Assembly (NCBI GenBank): GCA_009387755.1 | Contig: GG697241.1 | Coordinates: 258,921 to 322,920 of the forward strand | Direction of reading: 5' to 3' | Origin: Candidatus Micrarchaeum acidiphilum ARMAN-2 | GTDB taxonomy: Archaea > Micrarchaeota > Micrarchaeia > Micrarchaeales > Micrarchaeaceae | Length of the DNA: 64,000 nt | In this document: positions 8,658 to 16,069 of the stretch, piece after piece | How positions within the stretch are numbered: position 1 is the stretch's first letter | Layout: each line of letters starts with the position of its first letter | Notes under the pieces: model-generated | Told to the model about the DNA's origin: nothing | What the model saw: only the letters and a program-made list of their open reading frames with translations | Databases searched by the model: none | Position numbers and translations under genes: made by a program

Positions 8658-9269
8658 TCAAATACCAATCATAATAAAAAACATGATTACAAACCCTGCC
8701 CATATTACATATTCTACGATTATGCTTGCAAGAGCTTTCCAGGCGCTTATGTCATTCTGCCCGGCCAGCCCAAATATAAGCACTAAAAGAGCCCAAATTG
8801 ATATTATCAGAGCCAGTGCCTCGCCTGCCAAAGTGCTTCCAAGAAGGACTACCCAGAAAAACATCGAAAATGGCAGGCTAGCCAGTATGCTGGGTCCTAC
8901 TACTGTATCATATTCGTCGTAAATATGCACAACCTTGCCTGTTATGAAATAAAGCAGAGAACCTCCAATCAATCCTGATAAAATCGGCAGCAATAAAAAG
9001 ACAATGACAAGCATGTTGGCTATGTAGTTTAAGTAGGCATTGCCAATGTTTATGTTGAGATACTCTGCAAACTGCGAAAAGATGGAATATGAACTGGCGC
9101 TTATAGAATATCCCGAATGCACAGCCACAATCCCTATAATTATGTTTAAAGCCAAGGGCAGCAGAATGCCAAGATAGTATATTTTAAGCGATTCAAAAAG
9201 GCTGTACTTCGAACTCTGATATGAGGGGCTTAGCATGAAACTAAGAGCCTTCTTCGAATATTTGAACAT
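8658..9269 (-). CDS. Yip1-like polytopic membrane protein
   Basis: About 203 residues with five hydrophobic helices (approximately 28-50, 75-100, 105-125, 140-165, 175-203). The N-terminal MLSPSYQSSKYSLFESLKIYYLG and overall layout fit the YIP1/YIF1 superfamily, whose archaeal members are uncharacterised. ATG 9269 is preferred over GTG 9278 because the GTG is part of a GGTG ribosome-binding element. It lies between the HPP gene and a small membrane protein on the same strand, so probably an envelope operon. Confidence 0.6.
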   Translation of the reverse strand: MFKYSKKALSFMLSPSYQSSKYSLFESLKIYYLGILLPLALNIIIGIVAVHSGYSISASSYSIFSQFAEYLNINIGNAYLNYIANMLVIVFLLLPILSGLIGGSLLYFITGKVVHIYDEYDTVVGPSILASLPFSMFFWVVLLGSTLAGEALALIISIWALLVLIFGLAGQNDISAWKALASIIVEYVIWAGFVIMFFIMIGI

Positions 9270-9288
9270 TATATACACACCAAGTTAT

Positions 9289-9543
9289 CTAAAACAAATT
9301 TGCCAGTATCAGCACGGTTGGAATAAGGGTCTTAAAAATGTTGAAATAGAAGGCCAGCGCTACAAGTATGGAGAATGCTATGTAAATATATAGAGCATTT
9401 CCATCCTCATCACCAGTAGATGCCTTTACCGTCCCTGCAGGGCCGGTATTTCTGTTTGCAGCCTGCGAAGAGTCCAAGGCTTTCTTTATCCAAGCGTCAG
9501 CGTCTACTCCAGGATCTCCATACGTACCCAAATCGTTCGGCAT
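9289..9543 (-). CDS. Small C-tail-anchored membrane protein, hypothetical
   Basis: 84 residues: a soluble acidic/polar first half (PNDLGTYGDPGVDADAW) and a C-terminal stretch of ~30 hydrophobic residues that would form one or two helices. No family recognised. I chose ATG 9543 because the only good TATA element on this strand lies at 9575-9583, about 32-40 nt upstream; the alternative start at 9570 would lie almost on the TATA box. First gene of the leftward group 9543 to 6799. Confidence 0.6.
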   Translation of the reverse strand: MPNDLGTYGDPGVDADAWIKKALDSSQAANRNTGPAGTVKASTGDEDGNALYIYIAFSILVALAFYFNIFKTLIPTVLILANLF

Positions 9544-9574
9544 AAGCTCCACTACAAATATATAGAGCAAAACG

Positions 9575-9583
9575 TTTATAAAA
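9575..9583 (-). promoter_or_regulatory. TATA box for the leftward small-membrane-protein operon
   Basis: TTTTATAAA on the minus strand. Archaeal TATA boxes are centred about 26 nt before the transcription start, which places the start near 9553 and gives a leader of about 10 nt before ATG 9543. Confidence 0.5.
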
Positions 9584-9790
9584 TGGAACTAGAAACTGCG
9601 CACTAATCACCGGCTCTGCTGCAGCGAACTCATAGCGTCGCAACACATAAAATTCCAAGGTGCAGTGCAGTCGATTGCCTGCATAATACTCGCACATAAT
9701 GGCAGCAATTATGGAAATGCGGCATGCCTGACTAGGGCGTCCTACGCCGGCGGGCCGCGGCCCCCAAATACCTTAAAATCCAAATCCTTT
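9584..9790. other. Gene-free stretch between the leftward operon and the 23S promoter
   Basis: About 210 bases (about 440 from ATG 9543 to the 23S 5' end, including two promoters and the rRNA leader) hold no credible ORF and no cloverleaf. There is a G/C-rich patch at about 9735-9765 with CCGGCGG and GCCGCGGCCCC. I see no 16S or tRNA-Ala fragment, which would be expected in a conventional archaeal rRNA operon. Confidence 0.6.
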
Positions 9791-9810
9791 CAGAAACATA
9801 TTTAAATCTT
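9791..9810 (+). promoter_or_regulatory. Putative 23S rRNA promoter (BRE/TATA)
   Basis: CAGAAAC followed by ATATTTAAAT at 9798-9807 has the form of an archaeal BRE plus TATA box. It predicts transcription starting near 9828-9835, leaving a leader of about 140 nt before the processing helix. It is the best promoter-like element upstream of the 23S gene, showing that the gene is transcribed on its own. Confidence 0.5.
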
Positions 9811-9966
9811 TACGGCTCAAATATAGCTGGTGTCTTTATGGCAGCATGAGCTCTTATAGGCTCCCGTATTTGAAGGCTTATTTTGCTTCGTGAAAATACA
9901 AGTCCTAGAATCTATGAGCTATGTTGTTGACGCTTATGAAATTGCACGTTTGTGCAACGGATATGA

Positions 9967-9982
9967 GGGGAAGTAAGTTTGC
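9967..9982 (+). other. 5' strand of 23S rRNA processing helix
   Basis: The 16 bases GGGGAAGTAAGTTTGC pair with 12825-12840 (GCAAACTTGCTTCCCC) across the whole 23S gene, with only one G-T wobble. Such helices flank archaeal 23S rRNA and host the bulge-helix-bulge cleaved by the splicing endonuclease. It also shows that both ends of the rRNA precursor are inside this window. Confidence 0.8.
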
Positions 9983-9987
9983 TTAAA

Positions 9988-12818
9988 TTTTAAACCACCT
10001 AGCGGATGGCTAGGCTATAGCAACGATGAAGGCCGTGGCAAGCTGCGATAAGCCCGGGGTAGCCGCATGTCAGGCTTTGAACCCGGGATTGCCGAATTGT
10101 ACGTAGCAATACGTATGTGTACGCGGGGAACTGAAATATCTTAGTACCCGCAGGAAAAGAAAGCGAGAGCGATGCGGTAAGTAATGCGAATGAAAGCCGC
10201 GCAGGGCAAACTGAATCCCGCCTTGCAAAAGGTGTGGAGATGTGGTGCAGCGCCGATCCAGGACATGAGCCGAACGTTATGGAAAGAGCGGCCATAGAGA
10301 GTGACAGCCTCGTAGGTTAAGTGCGATGGACCTGCTGCAAAAGAGTAATTCCGCCTTAGTATGTGGAGTGAATACGGGGGCATTAAACCCCAACCCTAAA
10401 TATTGGCTATAGACCGATAGAGAACAAGTAGCGCGAGCGAAAGCTGAAAAGAACCCACACGCGTGGGATTGAAAAGATCTGAAACTAGGTGGTGACATGC
10501 AGGTAAGGCACGAAAGGAATGATGCGCGCCGAAGCTATGCCGGAAACGGCTATGCGAGGATGCGCGGAGCAGTGTCTTACCATTCTTCTTGAAGCAAGAG
10601 CCAGGGAGTGTATAGGCGTGGCGAGCCGAAAGGCGCAGCGAAAGCGAGAGCACGCAGCATTGCGAGGTGCGGGGTATGAAAATGCCCAAGTCACGTTTAT
10701 ACGACCCGAAGCCATTGTGAACTACGCGCGCCCAAGACGAAGCTAGGTTAACGCCTGGTGGAGGTCTGCAACCTGTCATGGCATGCCCTGTTGGGTGAGG
10801 CGCGGGTAGCGGCGATATACCTTTCGAACATGGCAATAGCGGGTCCCTTCTGAAGTATCTTTAGGATAGCTCTGGGCGAGCTTGCATATGCGGTAGAGCA
10901 ACCGATTAAGGGGCATGGAGCCGAAAGGCTTCACCTCTTCGTCAAACTCCGAATGTATATGCTGTGTAGACCCCAGGAGTCGGCGATGTTGGGTAAGCTA
11001 GCATCGCGAGACTGCAAAGATAGTGACCGGGGTTAAGGTCCCCAAATCCTAGTTGAGTGTATCAAAGGCGAGAAGTACCATAGACAGCTGGGAGGTAGGC
11101 TCAGAAGCAGCCATCCTTCAAAAAACGCGTAATAGCGTACCAGTAGAGGTATTCCTTACCGAAAATATACGGGGCTAAGCTAGGTACCGAGACCTCGGAG
11201 TGCGATAAGCACTGGTAAGAAGGCGTGCGGCATGGCAAGAAGTATGTCCGAAAGGACATATGGACCGTGTCGCAGAGAATATCCTGGTGTTAGTATCATC
11301 AAATATGGGTGAGAATCCCATACACCGTAAGCACACGGGTTTCTTCGCAACGCTCGTCAGCGGAGAGTTAGGCGATCCTAAGCCGCAGGCCAATCACCAT
11401 GCGGCAAAAGGGAAGCTGGTTAATATTCCAGCCCCTAACAGGTAGGCGTGGCAACACAAGGCAGATTTCTGACGCTTGGGGATAGGTCCGCAAGAAAGTG
11501 CAAAGGGCTGCAGAGTCTCGTTATGAGGAGAAGCAGCTAAATGAACTGTTGGACTGATTTCTTGAGCCCGTGAAAAGGGAATCTGCAACGATCCTGTTAG
11601 ACCGTACCTAGAACTAGTACAAGTGTTGCTGGCTTAAAAGGCCAAGGTGTGACGGAGTAACCTAGGTTAGGGAATTCGGCAAAATAGTGGCGTAAGTTTT
11701 CGACAAGCCATGTCTGCGTATAGTATGCGCAGATAGCATTAACAAGGGAACAACGACTGTTTATCAAAAACACAACTCACCGCAAAGCCGTAAGGCTTAG
11801 TACAGTGGGTGACGCCTGCTCACCGCCAGTACGTGAACACCCTTTTCAAGGGGGATAAGCGCTGGCAAAGAGCGGGAGTAACTCTGACTCTCTTAAGGTA
11901 GCGTAATACCTCGTCACTTAATAGGTGACTTGCATGAATGGCGTAACGATTGTTCCACTGTCCCAACCTAGGGTCCGGTGAACTCACTGCGCGGTGAATA
12001 TGCCGCGATCCTCCAGTGGGAAATGAAGTCTCTATGAAGCTTGACTACAGCCTGTAGTTGTTGTGTAGTTAGTTATGCATAGCGTAAGTGGGAGCGTCGA
12101 TGTCTGGGCTTAGGCCCAGGCGGAGCGACAATGTAACACCACTCATAGCTTGCTCCACAGCTAACCCGAGAGGGAACATCTGCAGGTGGGTAGTTAGACT
12201 GGACGGTTACTTTCGATAAGGAAACGAAAGCGACCAACGCTCTGCTTAAGCGAGTTGGAAACTCGCTGGTAAGTGAAAAGGCAAATGCAGGGCTGACTGT
12301 GTGCTGAAAAGCGTGGCACGCAGACTGGAAACAGGGGCTTAACGAACGTTGGTAGCTCTTTTAATGGGGCTCCAAGCTGTCAAACAAGTTACTCTAGAGG
12401 TAACCGATTCGTCGCCGGTGAGAGTCCGCATCGACCTGGCGCATTGATACATCGATATGGGCTTGGGTTATCCTGGCAGTGTACAAGCCGCCAAGGGTTG
12501 GGCTGTACGCCCATTAAAAACCCACATGAGCTGCGTTCAGTACGTCGCGAGACAGTACGGTAATATCTACTGGAGGTGTTAGTGCCGGAGGATAAGATCC
12601 CTTTAATACGAGAGGAACGAGGGATCGGCGCCACTGGTGTACCGGTTGTGATTGCATTGCCGGGTAGCTACGCGCCAAATGGATAAGTCCTGAAAGCATC
12701 TAAGGACGAAGCTATACCCGAAACGAGGCACTATGGGCGGTCGCAATAGACGACTTCGATAGGACGGGTGCGTAAGCAGAGAGCTCACGCGATCTGTGAA
12801 CATTCCGTTACTAAAGCC
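9988..12818 (+). rRNA. rrl: 23S ribosomal RNA
   Basis: Archaeal large-subunit rRNA of about 2.83 kb; the ends are estimated from the flanking processing helix (plus or minus ~10 nt). Landmarks: 5' CCACCTAGCGGATGGCT, the thiostrepton/GTPase-centre region near 11100-11150 (CAGAAGCAGCCATC, CGTAATAGCG), the domain IV TAACGATTGTTCCACTGTCC block (~11944), A-loop hairpin GGGCTGTACGCCC (~12500), GCGAGACAGTACGG (~12547) and sarcin-ricin loop TACGAGAGGAAC (~12607). No intron is apparent. Several positions that are almost universally fixed are changed (see findings). There is no 16S, 5S or spacer tRNA next to it, so the gene is unlinked. Reading frames inside it are meaningless. Confidence 0.96.
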
Positions 12819-12824
12819 TAATTA

Positions 12825-12850
12825 GCAAACTTGCTTCCCCGCTTTTTTTG
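12825..12850 (+). terminator. 3' strand of 23S processing helix followed by T-run
   Basis: GCAAACTTGCTTCCCC (12825-12840) pairs with 9967-9982. It is followed at once by GC and a run of seven T (12843-12849), a plausible archaeal termination signal for the rRNA transcript. Confidence 0.7.
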
Positions 12851-12931
12851 TGTTCATAAAATGCAGCGCGAGCCATGCTTGGCAGACTCGATACAGGAGT
12901 TCAAATGTCGAGAGAGAAATAGAAAATCCAT

Positions 12932-12961
12932 TGCCAGCACAGGCAACGGCCTGCGCTGGCA
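12932..12961 (-). terminator. 13-bp hairpin between the 23S gene and the leftward small genes
   Basis: TGCCAGCACAGGC / GCCTGCGCTGGCA with a 4-nt loop. Read on the minus strand the single mismatch becomes a G-T wobble, so all 13 pairs form, and T-rich sequence (TTTTCTATTTCT) follows. It sits 23 nt after the stop of the 52-residue minus-strand ORF and is best read as that operon's terminator. Confidence 0.5.
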
Positions 12962-12984
12962 GAAGTCGGGTAAGGGAATAAGCG

Positions 12985-13143
12985 TCAGATCCTTTTTTCC
13001 TTTTCGTCGGTCCATTCGAGATGCCACGAGTACGGACCGTCGATAACAGATACGAAGGCCCTGTCCTTGAGCGGATCCTTTTCAAGGAGGGCGTCAAGCT
13101 TCCTAAGCCTAAGTTTCAGCAGCTTTCTTGACAGCGGATTCAT
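12985..13143 (-). CDS. Small protein of 52 residues, hypothetical
   Basis: Short reading frame of 52 codons starting ATG 13143-13141, which overlaps the TGA of the upstream gene (ATGA at 13140-13143). This is the classic translational-coupling arrangement and the main reason to believe it. The N-terminus is basic (SRKLLKLRLRKLDALLEKDP) and the end reads AFVSVIDGPYSWHLEWTDE. No family recognised. Co-transcribed with the RAM-like gene upstream. Confidence 0.55.
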   Translation of the reverse strand: MNPLSRKLLKLRLRKLDALLEKDPLKDRAFVSVIDGPYSWHLEWTDEKEKRI

Positions 13144-13457
13144 TTTTTCACCCTATTGCCGTTCTTTGCAACGTGCTTTTTGAGCCTGTAGTAGCTTATA
13201 AGGGTGCCGAATTTCGGGTCCACATGCTGCGATATGTACTTTTCAACTGTTTCAGAATCAGCCTTGTTGTACAACGAGGTCTTGAGCATAAAGCCGTAAT
13301 CGCCCTCTGTCACGTAAACCTCCTTCACGTCCTTGAGGTTTATCATGTCCATGGCGAGGTCGTTCATGTCTGCATTCTCTTTTGGTTTCAGAAGATAGAA
13401 CTTGTGCGATGCCATCTGCATGCACGTAGATGTTTTGGCATTGTTATTTGAATCCAT
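13140..13457 (-). CDS. Lrp/AsnC effector (RAM)-like domain protein without HTH
   Basis: 105 residues. The core (KFYLLKPKENADMNDLAMDM, INLKDVKEVYVTEGDYGFMLKT) has the beta-alpha-beta pattern of the RAM domain of Lrp/AsnC regulators, but no DNA-binding helix-turn-helix precedes it. Stand-alone RAM proteins bind amino acids or modulate full-length Lrp partners. ATG 13457 is favoured over the upstream codon at 13475 because GGGTGAAAT lies directly before it. It faces a large double-Lrp gene at 13702 across a 244-nt divergent promoter region, so a regulatory relationship is possible. Confidence 0.55.
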   Translation of the reverse strand: MDSNNNAKTSTCMQMASHKFYLLKPKENADMNDLAMDMINLKDVKEVYVTEGDYGFMLKTSLYNKADSETVEKYISQHVDPKFGTLISYYRLKKHVAKNGNRVKK

Positions 13458-13635
13458 TATTTCACCCACCAGCAAAACAAAAGCGTTAATGTTATTACTG
13501 CGCCAGGCTTATAAATTAGGTAACGGCTGTAAAATGAGGCTAATAAGTTTAATAGACGTATTGCCGGTGCTAAAATCTATCGGATTACATATTTCAATAT
13601 ATATAAAATTATATTACGACGGATAATTGTAAGGC

Positions 13636-13689
13636 TATTACAATATATATAATTAAAAAATAATAGAAATGCTTAAATATTACAATATA
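13636..13689 (+). promoter_or_regulatory. Direct repeats and TATA box upstream of the double-Lrp gene
   Basis: The 12-mer TATTACAATATA occurs twice, at 13636-13647 and 13678-13689, exactly 42 bp apart (about four helical turns). The inverted core ATTGTAA lies at about 13625-13631. The second copy abuts the TATA-like CTTAAATAT (13672-13680), whose position predicts transcription at about 13702, the chosen ATG. This is a good candidate operator for autoregulation by the Lrp-like protein. Confidence 0.45.
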
Positions 13690-13701
13690 GAAATAAATAT
13701 T

Positions 13702-15042
13702 ATGCAAGAGGTTCCCGAAGCAGTAAGGGCCGCCCTGGAAGAGCTTAAAAGCAAGCACAGGCACCATCTTCAGCTGAGGAAGTGCGAGGGCGGATACTAC
13801 GTATCCGAGGCAACTTCAAAGTGGGATCCGGAGAAGGGCAGGAACAGGGCAATCTCAATATACGTGGGCAAAATAACCGATAGCGGAGAATTTATAGGGC
13901 CGGTAAGGAAGCGCAGCTCCACAAGGGGAATCGACAACCTCGACCAGTACATGAAAATAGGAAAAGAGCGGTCAAAGGCAAAGGAGAAGCAGCAGTTCGA
14001 AAGCGAATACGAGCCGCTAATATTGAAGGAGCTAAGCACAAATCCGAGGGACGGCATAGCTGCGATAAGCAAGAGGATTGGCCTGCCATATTCAACCACG
14101 CAGTACTGGATAAAGAAGCTCGAAAAGAAATACGGAATACATTATACTATTGAACACTGGTTCCTAAGAAACTTGGGTTTTGACAGATATATTGCAATTG
14201 CAAAGTTTAAGGACAAAAGACCGAATGCTTCAGAATTAAAAAAGGAAGTAGAAAAGAACCCATATATACAACTTGCTGTTTTGACCAGGGGAGCATATGA
14301 TCTTTTCTTGTTCATGGTTGCTCCAGACATAAGATTTGCCGAAGATACTGTGTATGACCTAAGGTCAAGCCCTGTATTTGAAAATTGCCCAGGAACATGG
14401 TATTCAAGCTATTACCAACAAGGCATAGGCCACATAATGCTAAGAGACTCCTTCTTTGACATATTAAAGAACAAGATATGGCAAAGAACAAAAGAAACGC
14501 CAAGAAAACAAAAAGACCAGTTATTTCTAAGAGAATACGCGACGTTGAAGGAGCTAAACAACAATGGACTTATAGAGTTCTCAAAAATAGACGAAAAATA
14601 TAATCTTAAAGAAGGCTCTGCTCAATACACCTACCACAAGCTTATCGCAGAAGATATGATGAAACGGATTACAATAGCAATGGATAAGCCGCCAATAAAA
14701 GATACAGCCATAATAATAGCCGAGCAGCTGGATGTCAACAAGTTCAACGCACACAAAAAGGATTATTATATAGAAACGCTGTCAGACTCGAACACACCAC
14801 TTAACAAGTATATATTCGCAGGCGATATTGGCTCCCCCTATGGAATAATACTAATAACAACAACATATAGCGACGGCGAAATAGAAAAAATAGAAGAAAG
14901 TTTAATTCGTAGCATGCGCGGGTGCACTTTGCGCACTTCAATTGTATCAAGTATATTAACTGGAAATTTAGGATTTAGAAAAATAGACACAAGTAAAACT
15001 TGGATATATGAAAAACTACTCAAAGAATACAATAAGCAATAA
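13702..15042 (+). CDS. Large regulator with two Lrp/AsnC-type modules
   Basis: 446 residues. Residues ~1-95 are a charged N-terminal region including YYVSEATSKWDPEKGRNRAISIYVGKI in two strands, reminiscent of N-terminal parts of some transposase-like proteins. At ~105-150 there is a winged HTH like Lrp (LILKELSTNPRDGIAAISKR, then LPYSTTQYWIKKLEKK), then a RAM-like domain (~155-230). A second HTH (~275-325, LFLREYATLKELNNNG) and second RAM-like part (~335-435) follow. ATG 13702 is chosen from the TATA position. Base composition shifts sharply to AT-rich after about 14140, suggesting a mosaic origin. DNA-binding regulator by inference; ligand unknown. Confidence 0.6.
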   Translation: MQEVPEAVRAALEELKSKHRHHLQLRKCEGGYYVSEATSKWDPEKGRNRAISIYVGKITDSGEFIGPVRKRSSTRGIDNLDQYMKIGKERSKAKEKQQFESEYEPLILKELSTNPRDGIAAISKRIGLPYSTTQYWIKKLEKKYGIHYTIEHWFLRNLGFDRYIAIAKFKDKRPNASELKKEVEKNPYIQLAVLTRGAYDLFLFMVAPDIRFAEDTVYDLRSSPVFENCPGTWYSSYYQQGIGHIMLRDSFFDILKNKIWQRTKETPRKQKDQLFLREYATLKELNNNGLIEFSKIDEKYNLKEGSAQYTYHKLIAEDMMKRITIAMDKPPIKDTAIIIAEQLDVNKFNAHKKDYYIETLSDSNTPLNKYIFAGDIGSPYGIILITTTYSDGEIEKIEESLIRSMRGCTLRTSIVSSILTGNLGFRKIDTSKTWIYEKLLKEYNKQ

Positions 15043-15080
15043 TCAATATGCAAAATATATAAAATACCTACAAACTAATA

Positions 15081-15188
15081 TTAAGATCCGCTAGAGCCTC
15101 CCATCATATCACCAATCATCATATTTTCAATCCACAATTGAATAGCAGAATTTAAATACCTTATCCCTATTTTTGTATACACAACTCT
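15081..15188 (-). pseudogene. 3'-end relic of an unknown gene, copy 1 (facing the Lrp-like gene)
   Basis: On the minus strand a frame runs from a TAG to TAA at 15081-15083 and ends AIQLWIENMMIGDMMGGSSGS. It has no proper start. It is the partner of the second copy at 15362-15445, which has the same 12-codon tail length after the MIGDMMGG motif. I read it as the degraded C-terminus of a gene convergent with the Lrp-like gene. Confidence 0.4.
15097..15159. repeat. 63-bp direct repeat, copy 1
   Basis: Matches 15378-15440 at 61 of 63 positions (differences at the CATCAT/CATTAT and GCAGAA/GCATAA sites). The 3' end is TTTAAATAC, which would also serve as a TATA box on the plus strand. Confidence 0.9.
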
Positions 15189-15210
15189 AAACTAATTTAA
15201 GGCCCAAAAC

Positions 15211-15315
15211 ATGCGTATAATAACAAAGTTCTTGGTTGGCACTTTCAGTTATAGGAAAATAGAAATAAAAGAATCTGCAACATATAAGATTTATCAAAAA
15301 GACCAAATACAATAG
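15211..15315 (+). pseudogene. Relic of the double-Lrp gene 3' end
   Basis: A 34-codon frame (ATG 15211 to TAG 15313-15315). Its protein end LVGTFSYRKIEIKESATYKIYQKD aligns with the C-terminus of the intact gene (LTGNLGFRKIDTSKTWIYEK): same LxG, [FY]RKI[DE] spacing and same distance to stop. It is therefore a truncated diverged copy of that gene's end rather than a new small gene, although translation from the copy-1 TATA box cannot be excluded. Confidence 0.45.
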
Positions 15316-15361
15316 CAACTAACTTAAAAACTAAAAATCATACTAAAATATCTATTAATTT

Positions 15362-15445
15362 TTAGTATCCCCCTGCTCCTCCCATCATATCACCAATCAT
15401 TATATTTTCAATCCACAATTGAATAGCATAATTTAAATACGTTTT
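15362..15445 (-). pseudogene. 3'-end relic of an unknown gene, copy 2
   Basis: Minus-strand frame ending AIQLWIENIMIGDMMGGAGGY at TAA (15362-15364), preceded by an in-frame stop about 28 codons upstream. Same motif and tail length as copy 1, with a different last four residues. Confidence 0.4.
15378..15440. repeat. 63-bp direct repeat, copy 2
   Basis: Second copy, 281 bp downstream of the first. Its terminal AATTTAAATAC (15430-15440) is placed to act as TATA box for the downstream Cgi121-like gene, with a predicted leader of about 35 nt. Confidence 0.9.
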
Positions 15446-15499
15446 CTTTTACCTTGATATATGACTTATGCCATATCCTGCCTCCATGGCGCTGATTAA

Positions 15500-16003
15500 A
15501 TGCAAGACAAAGAACTAATGCGTTTGCTTGGCCTAGGCAGCCTCATACCTTCTTCAATAGTGCGCCTCGCATCTTCGAAAAAGGACCTGAAGGAACTGCT
15601 TCCGGTTCTCAACAGTGCATGTCGCGGCCGCAGTTTCTGCCAGGTATTTAACCCAGAAGCAATAATAGACGAAGCGCACCTGCAGCTTGCATACATAAAT
15701 GCAATGGCTGCATTTGATGAGAAGCGAAACATGTCTAAAAGCATGCAGATAGAAATGCTCCTTTTTGCGGCAATGACACGGCAGATAAACGAAGCCATAA
15801 AGGCCGTAGGCGCAAAATCGAGCAGAAGGCTGCTGCTCTTCTGCAGCGATAAAAAAACCTTCGATAAAATCAAGTCAAACTTCTCCGCGTTTGAAGAATT
15901 CAGGCCAACTCCAATGCATTCCAAATCTGCCATGGCTGCCCTCGGAATCAAAAGCATGGAGCAAATGAGCAACGCTATAGCCGTTACCGGCCTTCAAGTA
16001 TAA
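15500..16003 (+). CDS. KEOPS complex Cgi121-like subunit
   Basis: 167 residues matching the Cgi121/TPRKB pattern: CQVFNPEAIIDEAHLQLAYINAMA (~47-70, the conserved A-x-x-A helix), SKSMQIEMLLFAAMTRQINEAIKAVG (~79-104) and the following LLLFCSD strand. Cgi121 binds Bud32 and helps position tRNA in KEOPS, which makes the t6A modification at position 37 of ANN-decoding tRNAs. It stands alone here; no Kae1, Bud32 or Pcc1 is visible in the window. It is separated from the convergent peroxiredoxin by a hairpin terminator. Confidence 0.72.
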   Translation: MQDKELMRLLGLGSLIPSSIVRLASSKKDLKELLPVLNSACRGRSFCQVFNPEAIIDEAHLQLAYINAMAAFDEKRNMSKSMQIEMLLFAAMTRQINEAIKAVGAKSSRRLLLFCSDKKTFDKIKSNFSAFEEFRPTPMHSKSAMAALGIKSMEQMSNAIAVTGLQV

Positions 16004-16035
16004 CTATAACTAAAATAGAAAAAAAGAGGATCGTA

Positions 16036-16055
16036 CTGCAGGCACCTGCCTGCAG
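16036..16055 (-). terminator. Hairpin terminator between Cgi121 and peroxiredoxin genes
   Basis: Perfect 8-bp inverted repeat CTGCAGGC/GCCTGCAG with a 4-nt loop. On the minus strand it is followed by CTCTTTTTTTCTATTTT, a good T-rich terminator for the leftward peroxiredoxin gene. It may stop rightward transcription too. Confidence 0.65.
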
Positions 16056-16069
16056 CCTTGCTTGCCGGA

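Noticed and set aside
9999-12803. Many ORFs on both strands across 10-12.8 kb
   Set aside because: They lie inside the 23S rRNA; their proteins are low-complexity shadows.
12822-13097. 91-residue minus-strand ORF after the 23S gene
   Set aside because: It would overlap the 52-residue ORF and the hairpin in another frame; the 52-residue frame has the ATGA coupling and better composition.
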